Shown here one piece after another: positions 1 to 6,235 of a stretch of 6,235 nt of DNA (position 1 is its first letter; each line of letters opens with the position of its first letter). Location: positions 1 through 6,235 of the forward strand of contig JABMDH010000030.1 of NCBI GenBank assembly GCA_015904075.1. Reading direction: 5' to 3'. Below the pieces are notes generated by a model. It worked only from the letters and a program-made list of their open reading frames with translations. It did not search any database and was not told where the DNA came from. This DNA comes from Nitrospira sp. GTDB taxonomy: Bacteria > Nitrospirota > Nitrospiria > Nitrospirales > Nitrospiraceae. The translations under genes and the position numbers were made by a program.

Positions 1-706
1 AAATTCTCGTTCGATCCGACAATGTGATTTCATCCAGCCCGTCCATGCCGTGAATGACGAGGCTGTGTTGGATTCCCAGTTCCAACAACACTCGCCCCAG
101 GATCTCGGTCAGCTTCGCATCGTAGACCCCCAACACCTGATGGGTGGCCCCGGCCGGATTCGCCAACGGTCCCAATACATTCAGAAGCGTTCTGATCCCC
201 ATCTCCTGTCTCGGTCCTGCGCAATGCTTCATCGCCTCGTGATAGAGCGGCGCGAACAGAAAGCCGATGCCTACCTCATCGATACAGTCCGCCACACGGC
301 CGGGCGCCAGATCGATCTTGACGCCGAGCGCGGTCAACAGGTCGGCGCTGCCGGATTGAGAAGAAATGGACCGGTTCCCGTGCTTGGCTACTGTAAGGCC
401 CGCCCCGGCTGCCACCAGCGCCGCCGTGGTGGAAATGTTGAAGGTATGGGCGCCGTCGCCGCCGGTCCCGCAGGTATCCACCACAATTTTTGCACCGACG
501 CTGATCCGGACGGCGCGCGATCGCATGGCCTTCACCGAGCCGACGATTTCATCGACTGTTTCGCCCTTCTGTCTGAGTCCCATGAGATAGGCGGCGATTT
601 GTGCCGGAGTCGCCGCTCCATCCATGATCTCGGCCATGACCGTCTCGGCCTCCTGTGCGGAAAGGTCGGTTCGATCGGCCAATTTGGCAAGTACGTCTCT
701 GATCAT
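1..706 (-). CDS. trpD: Anthranilate phosphoribosyltransferase, N-terminal 235 residues (cut by left edge)
   Basis: TrpD transfers the phosphoribosyl group of PRPP to anthranilate, the second committed step of tryptophan synthesis, in the cytoplasm. Reading from the ATG at 706 gives 235 residues without a stop before the window ends; about 110 C-terminal residues of a usual ~340 are outside. Visible family motifs: an N-terminal helical region (1-65), the PRPP-binding CGTGGD glycine loop (79-84), NISTT (90-94), KHGNRS (108-113) followed by SGSAD (118-122), the anthranilate-side arginine region GPRQEMGIRT (164-173), LGPLANP (178-184), and the metal-binding Asp-Glu pair in GLDEIT (225-226). All key residues expected in this part are present, so the enzyme looks intact as far as it goes. 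It starts 21 nt after the trpG stop and in the same reading frame. The SD is weak (GGCGGA about 10 nt upstream), suggesting translational coupling to trpG. Confident family call. Confidence 0.96.
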   Translation of the reverse strand, partial: MIRDVLAKLADRTDLSAQEAETVMAEIMDGAATPAQIAAYLMGLRQKGETVDEIVGSVKAMRSRAVRISVGAKIVVDTCGTGGDGAHTFNISTTAALVAAGAGLTVAKHGNRSISSQSGSADLLTALGVKIDLAPGRVADCIDEVGIGFLFAPLYHEAMKHCAGPRQEMGIRTLLNVLGPLANPAGATHQVLGVYDAKLTEILGRVLLELGIQHSLVIHGMDGLDEITLSDRTRI

Positions 707-727
707 CGTGGTGAGTCCGCCGAACGG

Positions 728-1291
728 CTAGCGTGTGAGGAAATTCCTGAGCAAGTCTTTCCCAACGGTCGTCAAAATCGATTCCGGATGAAACTGAACT
801 CCCTCGACGCCCAGTGTTTTATGCCGAATCCCCATGATCTCTCCTTCAGCGGTTTCCGCCGAAATCTCAAAACAGTCCGGGAGATTCGCTCGATTGACGA
901 TCAACGAATGGTAGCGTGTCGCCTCGAACGGGCTGGGCAAGGACCGATAAATCGTTTTACCGTCATGCGTGATCGGTGACGTCTTCCCATGCATCAAGCG
1001 CGGGGCGCGGATGACTTCGCCTCCATAGGCGACGGCCAGAGACTGATGGCCCAAGCAGACGCCGAGGATAGGAATCTTACCTCCAAAGCCACGAATCGTG
1101 TCGACTGAGATGCCTGCTTCCTTGGGCGTGCAGGGGCCGGGGGAAATGACGATCCGGCTGGGATGCAGATCCTCGATCTGTCCAAGCGTAATCTTGTCAT
1201 TGCGGTACACCCGGACATCTTCGCCCAGTTCACCGAGATACTGGACCAGGTTGTACGTAAAGGAATCGTAGTTGTCGATGATCAGCAGCAT
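728..1291 (-). CDS. trpG: Anthranilate synthase component II, glutamine amidotransferase
   Basis: A class I glutamine amidotransferase subunit that releases ammonia from glutamine and passes it to TrpE for anthranilate formation; in many bacteria the same protein also serves PabB in folate synthesis. The 187-residue length is normal for a stand-alone TrpG/PabA. Motifs: the N-terminal [14 protein letters not shown] (2-15), the oxyanion segment SPGPCTP (50-56), the nucleophile elbow GVCLGHQ with catalytic Cys79, and the catalytic His168 and Glu170 in QFHPES. The ATG at 1291 matches the family N-terminus exactly; the next in-frame upstream stop lies in the 73-nt gap after trpE and only a CTG falls between. 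The SD is poor (a GACGAG stretch). Sitting between trpE and trpD supports trpG over pabA, but because the trpE here is broken, service to a PabB encoded elsewhere may be its remaining role. Confidence 0.96.
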   Translation of the reverse strand: MLLIIDNYDSFTYNLVQYLGELGEDVRVYRNDKITLGQIEDLHPSRIVISPGPCTPKEAGISVDTIRGFGGKIPILGVCLGHQSLAVAYGGEVIRAPRLMHGKTSPITHDGKTIYRSLPSPFEATRYHSLIVNRANLPDCFEISAETAEGEIMGIRHKTLGVEGVQFHPESILTTVGKDLLRNFLTR

Positions 1292-1364
1292 AGTGTTACT
1301 CGTCGCTCGCGAAGCGTATCTCGTCAGAGAATCCGGCGCGCGTCACCCTTCACAAACGACGTCT

Positions 1365-1856
1365 TTACTCCAGTCCCTGCTCCGCCAGCTCGATCGCTTT
1401 CATCATGGCCCTGGTCTTATTGCAGGTCTCTTCGTACTCATGCTCCGGGTTCGAATCGGCGACGATGCCGGCCCCTGCCTGAATGAACGCCCGATGGCGG
1501 GACACGACCACCGTCCGAATATTGATACACATATCCATGTTGCCGGAAAAACTGAGATACCCCACCGCACCGGCATAGGGACCGCGTTTCGTGGGCTCCA
1601 GCTCCTCGATGATCTCCATCGCTCTGATTTTAGGCGCACCGGATACGGTGCCGGCCGGGAAGCAGGCCTTCAACACATCGTACGCGGTTTTGGACTTCTC
1701 CAGTTTTCCGGTAACATTCGACACAATGTGCATGACATGCGAATACCGCTCTACGTTCATCAGCGATTCGACCTGAACCGATCCTCGCTCAGCCACCCGC
1801 CCGACATCGTTGCGGCCCAAATCGTCCAGGCTGAGTGAATACACCGGCGTTCCCAT
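1365..1856 (-). pseudogene. trpE: Anthranilate synthase component I remnant with large in-frame internal deletion
   Basis: Intact TrpE (usually about 490-510 residues) converts chorismate to anthranilate with ammonia from TrpG. This frame encodes only 163 residues. Residues 1-11 ([11 protein letters not shown]) resemble the short N-terminal lead of many TrpE proteins; residue 12 onward is the C-terminal third of the chorismate-binding domain: [10 protein letters not shown] (12-21), VMHIVS with its histidine (41-46), the [10 protein letters not shown] loop (67-76), GPYAGAVGY (92-100), [10 protein letters not shown] (126-135) and the acidic EHEYEE cluster (138-143). Missing are the N-terminal TrpE domain with the tryptophan feedback site, the SSPE and IAGTRPRG regions, and the KERAEH metal-ligand helix. 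The ATG at 1856 lies 13 nt after the lipoprotein stop, with GGAG 4 nt upstream, so it looks like the native start. A TTG at 1886 would lengthen the frame into the upstream gene and is less likely. Expected inactive. An assembly error is the main alternative. Confidence 0.88.
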
Positions 1857-1869
1857 TCCGCTCCGTCCG

Positions 1870-2532
1870 CTATTCCACTCCCACAATGAGCTTTTGCCCT
1901 ACTTCGATGATGTCATCGGGCAGTTTATTCAACTTCTTCAGTTTCTCAATCTCGACACCGTATCGCCGACTGATGCGAAAGAGCGTCTCGCCCGGCTTCA
2001 CGATATGCTGCATTGAACCGGCCCTGACGGCAGGCCCAGGTTCTGGCATGTCCTCGTTGCCCTTGTCCGCCACCGGGCTTTTCGATGGCGCGCTCTCCAA
2101 TCCGCTGATATCGCCGAGGGTCTGGGTAGGCGGCACAGCCGGTTTGGGCTTGGCGACCGGATGGCTGCTCCTGCGCATGTCTTCCATCGCTCTCCGTTCG
2201 AGCAACGCCGATTCCTTGATCGCCTCCGTCTCTTCCTGGAGACGCATCATGTGTTCACGTACCGATTGCACTTGCCCGGACAGCTCTCGATTGCGAGCCT
2301 CGAATTCAGCCAATTCCTGTTTGGCCCGCTTTACCTCGCTGTCCAATTCAGCCGTTCGCCGTTCCTCCTGGGCCAGCAATCGTTGAAAATTCAGGCTTCG
2401 CATCTTTTCCGCGTTGTATTTCTCCTCCAGCACCACACACCCGCTGAGCAGGGAGCTACTGCAGATGATCAGCGCCACCGCCATCCATTTCTTCGACGCT
2501 CGCTCGCCCACGTTCGGTTCTTCCCGCTCCAT
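1870..2532 (-). CDS. LysM-domain lipoprotein with coiled coil
   Basis: A 220-residue envelope protein, probably a peptidoglycan-binding lipoprotein; its exact role is unknown. The charged N-terminus (1-15, including RASKK) is followed by a hydrophobic stretch (17-30) and a lipobox LSGC with Cys32 as the lipidation site. Residue +2 is Val, so there is no inner-membrane retention Asp. Residues about 38-120 are a charged, heptad-like helix rich in Glu, Arg and Leu, likely a coiled coil. Residues 124-172 are a Pro/Ala/Ser-rich linker. Residues 175-217 form one LysM repeat: [18 protein letters not shown], a KLNKLPDD turn, then VGQKLIV. The ATG at 2532 is chosen because AAAGGAGG sits 5 nt upstream and the signal peptide follows; the frame stays open to 2769, but that extension is Arg-rich and crosses the promoter. 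First cistron before trpE, so probably co-transcribed with the trp genes. Confidence 0.9.
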   Translation of the reverse strand: MEREEPNVGERASKKWMAVALIICSSSLLSGCVVLEEKYNAEKMRSLNFQRLLAQEERRTAELDSEVKRAKQELAEFEARNRELSGQVQSVREHMMRLQEETEAIKESALLERRAMEDMRRSSHPVAKPKPAVPPTQTLGDISGLESAPSKSPVADKGNEDMPEPGPAVRAGSMQHIVKPGETLFRISRRYGVEIEKLKKLNKLPDDIIEVGQKLIVGVE

Positions 2533-2537
2533 ACATT

Positions 2538-2545
2538 CCTCCTTT
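2538..2545 (-). promoter_or_regulatory. Strong Shine-Dalgarno of the LysM lipoprotein gene
   Basis: AAAGGAGG on the minus strand, 5 nt before the ATG at 2532. It is the best ribosome binding site in the window and decides the start of the lipoprotein gene against longer in-frame options reaching 2769. Confidence 0.85.
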
Positions 2546-2617
2546 GACACCCATCCCGCGCGGCATGAGGAGCCGACCCCCTCAGCCGATTTCAAGCAAT
2601 TCACCGAAGAAGCGTTT

Positions 2618-2646
2618 AGAATAGTGGCCGACGCCGCGAAAGTCAA
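2618..2646 (-). promoter_or_regulatory. Sigma70-type promoter of the LysM-trp operon
   Basis: On the minus strand, TTGACT (2646-2641, 5 of 6 to the -35 consensus) is followed by exactly 17 bp and then TATTCT (2623-2618, 4 of 6 to the -10 consensus, with the key T, A and final T). Transcription would start near 2611 and leave a leader of about 78 nt before the lipoprotein ATG. No leader peptide with tandem Trp codons, no T-box-like stem and no intrinsic terminator is visible in that leader, so tryptophan attenuation is not supported here. A short GAGGGG/CTCCTC hairpin in the leader (about 2558-2574) has no U-tract. No other promoter is evident before trpE, trpG or trpD. Confidence 0.7.
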
Positions 2647-2657
2647 AGCGCGCCTGA

Positions 2658-4799
<2,142 letters not shown>

Positions 4800-4803
4800 G
4801 AGC

Positions 4804-4848
4804 CTGGCCGACATGACCTTCGTGACGAAGCGAAGGAGCCACGGTCAG
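4804..4848. other. Imperfect hairpin just after ligA
   Basis: An outer stem CTGGCCG (4804-4810) / CGGTCAG (4842-4848, one G-T pair) encloses an inner perfect hairpin CTTCG (4818-4822), loop TGA, CGAAG (4826-4830), with unpaired bases between. No T-run follows directly, so it is not a standard intrinsic terminator. It could protect the ligA mRNA 3' end or be a minor dispersed repeat. Only the pairing itself is seen. Confidence 0.35.
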
Positions 4849-4868
4849 ATGAGCGGCGCAAGACTCTG

Positions 4869-4912
4869 AAAAACCAGAATCCTATTCACTGAAATACGTT
4901 GAGGATTTTTTT
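4869..4912. terminator. Probable bidirectional intrinsic terminator between convergent genes
   Basis: AATCCT (4878-4883) pairs with AGGATT (4902-4907), with an inner TTC/GAA mini-stem (4885-4893) in the loop. On the plus strand the stem runs straight into seven T residues (4906-4912), which suits termination of ligA. On the minus strand the same stem is followed after four bases by five T residues (complement of 4873-4869), which suits termination of the convergent CorC-like gene. The stem is short and A/T-rich, so efficiency is uncertain. Confidence 0.55.
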
Positions 4913-4962
4913 GAGCTGAGAACGACGCAGATGGTCGCAAATCGTTTGCCGTAGTAGAACCG

Positions 4963-6235
4963 TCAGTGTCGGACAGGCTCCTCACTCACGGGATTCAAAC
5001 TGGCAGGTTCAGCCGGAACAGCCGCTTTCTCATCTTTGAATATGTGGACACTGCGAATCAAACGCGGGTCAGCCTCGTGGACGACCAACCGGCAATTCTC
5101 GATCCGGATCTCCTCCCCGCTTTTAGGGATGCGGCCGAGATTCTCCTGAATCAGCCCCCCGATCGTCAATGCCTCGTCTCCAAGCTCAACCTTGAGAAAA
5201 TCGTTTACTTTATGGACTTCCGTCCGGCCATGGACGAGGATCTGGTTTTTTCCGATACGCTTGATCAGTTCCTCCGTGATGTCCGTTTCATCGACGATCT
5301 CACCGACGACCTCTTCCAGTAGATCTTCGAGCGTCACCAACCCCATCACGCCACCGAACTCATTGACCACGATGCCCATATGCCGCTTTTCCTGTTGGAA
5401 CTGCTTCATCAAGTCATCCGCAGTCTTTCCTGCCGGAACAAAGAGCGGGGGATGAGCGATATCTCGTAAGCGCACATCGGTTCGGCCCTGCGCTAATTCG
5501 GTGAGCACCTTGGTTTTGTAAAGAATCCCCGTGATGTTATCCAGCGTCCCGTCATACACAGGGATTCTCGAATATTTCGATCCATAGAGCAGGTCCTGAG
5601 CCTCTTTGAGACGAAGATTGCCGTCGAGTGCAAACACATAGATGCGCGGCGTCATGGCATCTTCTGCCGTAATGTCCTTCAATTGAAACACATTCTTGAT
5701 CATCTTCACTTCTTCGGATTCGAGTTCGCCGGCCTTTCCGCCTTGGTCAAGCATGATTTTGAGCTCTTCTTCGGTCACCAACGGCAGAGTCAGCCCTTTC
5801 CCGCCTGTCAATTTATGAATCAGTGGAACCATGACAAAGAGAAGAGGTTGCAGGAATAGCTGCACCCAATAGATGGGATAGGCCATGCTTAACGTGACCG
5901 GTACGGCAAACTTCGCCGCCAAAGTTTTGGGAATGACGTCCACGGACACGAGAAGTACGAAGGTCAGAATACCGACCATGATCGCGACAGCTTCTTCAAA
6001 AACACTCTTGCCACCATAGGCATTCAGGGTAATAAAGGTGGCAAACATGGGGATCGCCGTGCCCACCAGACGATCCCCGACCAGGATGGTCGAAAGGAGC
6101 TTCTGGGGATCGCTCCTCAGCTGGAGAGCCTTGGCGGCCCGCTTACTGCCATTTTGCGCAAGGGCTTTGAGGCGAGTCTCGTTGACCGAGAAAAACCCGA
6201 TCTCTGCAGTGGAAATAACGGCAGATAACCCAATC
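4963..6235 (-). CDS. CNNM/CorC-family membrane protein (DUF21, CBS pair, CorC_HlyC), N-terminus cut by right edge
   Basis: An inner-membrane protein of the family linked to magnesium (and cobalt) resistance or efflux, often labelled hemolysin-like or CorC; substrate not shown here. The frame is open to the window edge, giving 423 residues; only a short N-terminal piece of the first membrane helix is missing. Domains, in fragment numbering: DUF21 (1 to about 145) with SAVISTAE, the connecting helix ETRLKALAQNG, LLSTILVG, and hydrophobic helices near 46-71, 82-105 and 107-142; a CBS pair (about 191-316) with AMTPR, YSRIPVYDG, GIVVNEFGG and TLEDLLEEVVGEI; and a CorC_HlyC domain (about 326-401). 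The tail (402-423) is Pro/Ala/Glu-rich. A GTG at 6066 is not the start, because conserved DUF21 sequence continues upstream. The membrane ion-site residues differ from the usual pattern (see findings). Convergent with ligA; upstream context is outside. Confidence 0.92.
   Translation of the reverse strand, partial: IGLSAVISTAEIGFFSVNETRLKALAQNGSKRAAKALQLRSDPQKLLSTILVGDRLVGTAIPMFATFITLNAYGGKSVFEEAVAIMVGILTFVLLVSVDVIPKTLAAKFAVPVTLSMAYPIYWVQLFLQPLLFVMVPLIHKLTGGKGLTLPLVTEEELKIMLDQGGKAGELESEEVKMIKNVFQLKDITAEDAMTPRIYVFALDGNLRLKEAQDLLYGSKYSRIPVYDGTLDNITGILYKTKVLTELAQGRTDVRLRDIAHPPLFVPAGKTADDLMKQFQQEKRHMGIVVNEFGGVMGLVTLEDLLEEVVGEIVDETDITEELIKRIGKNQILVHGRTEVHKVNDFLKVELGDEALTIGGLIQENLGRIPKSGEEIRIENCRLVVHEADPRLIRSVHIFKDEKAAVPAEPASLNPVSEEPVRH

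Noticed and set aside
50..979. A 309-codon open frame on the plus strand
   Set aside because: It lies antisense to trpD and trpG, which both have full family motifs. Its protein is Arg/His/Cys-rich with no recognisable domain, typical of a shadow frame in G+C-rich DNA.
1292..1364. Possible terminator or extra small gene between trpE and trpG
   Set aside because: Only a 4-bp CGCT/AGCG stem without a T-run is present, and the 73-nt gap has no plausible start-SD pair. It reads as a simple intergenic gap.
1272..1838. A 188-codon plus-strand frame across the trpE-trpG region
   Set aside because: Antisense to the trpE remnant and the trpG start; no domain, no good SD, and composition like other shadow frames.
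1857..1886. TTG start at 1886 for the trpE remnant
   Set aside because: It would overlap the end of the lipoprotein gene, and the added residues do not resemble TrpE; the ATG at 1856 has a nearby GGAG and a TrpE-like start.
2533..2617. Possible trp attenuator or T-box in the operon leader
   Set aside because: No tandem Trp codons in a short reading frame, no terminator stem with a U-tract, and no T-box sequence could be found.
4963..6066. GTG at 6066 as the start of the CorC-like protein
   Set aside because: The 56 codons upstream in the same frame carry conserved DUF21 sequence (SAxxSxxE, a helix, LLSTILVG), so the gene begins beyond the right edge.

Overview
The window (about 57% G+C by eye) looks like ordinary chromosome from a Gram-negative-type bacterium. 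A lipobox-bearing envelope lipoprotein, a stand-alone trpG rather than a trpGD fusion, and a ligA with a conserved Cys4 zinc finger and BRCT domain fit a Nitrospirota (Nitrospira-like) or similar lineage. That placement is an impression from protein wording, not a database result. I see no mobile element, CRISPR array, tRNA, rRNA or phage gene.

Layout from left to right. Positions 1-2532 hold a minus-strand gene cluster, transcribed right to left: a LysM-domain lipoprotein gene (2532-1870), a remnant of trpE (1856-1365), trpG (1291-728) and the 5' part of trpD (706 to beyond the left edge). A well-formed sigma70-type promoter (2646-2618, minus strand) precedes the lipoprotein gene, which has a strong Shine-Dalgarno sequence. 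Positions 2533-2729 are a divergent intergenic region. From 2730 to 4799 the plus strand carries a complete NAD+-dependent DNA ligase gene (ligA). Positions 4800-4962 separate two convergent genes and contain a probable bidirectional terminator. From 4963 to the right edge the minus strand encodes a CNNM/CorC-type membrane protein (DUF21, CBS pair, CorC_HlyC domain) whose first residues lie outside the window.

TrpE and TrpG would form anthranilate synthase and TrpD takes the next step of tryptophan synthesis, so positions 1-1856 are the start of a trp operon. The most notable observation is that trpE is broken. Its start codon, 13 nt after the lipoprotein stop, leads into about a dozen residues that look like a TrpE N-terminus, then jumps in frame to the DLGRNDVG motif of the C-terminal third. 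Roughly 330 codons (about 1 kb) expected from the family are missing. This could be a real in-frame deletion at a short microhomology, or an assembly or sequence-handling artefact. Either way the encoded protein should not be a working anthranilate synthase.

I did not find a convincing new biological system. The points worth checking are the trpE deletion, the in-frame trpG-stop-trpD arrangement, the envelope lipoprotein heading a trp operon, and changed residues in the membrane ion site of the CorC-like protein.
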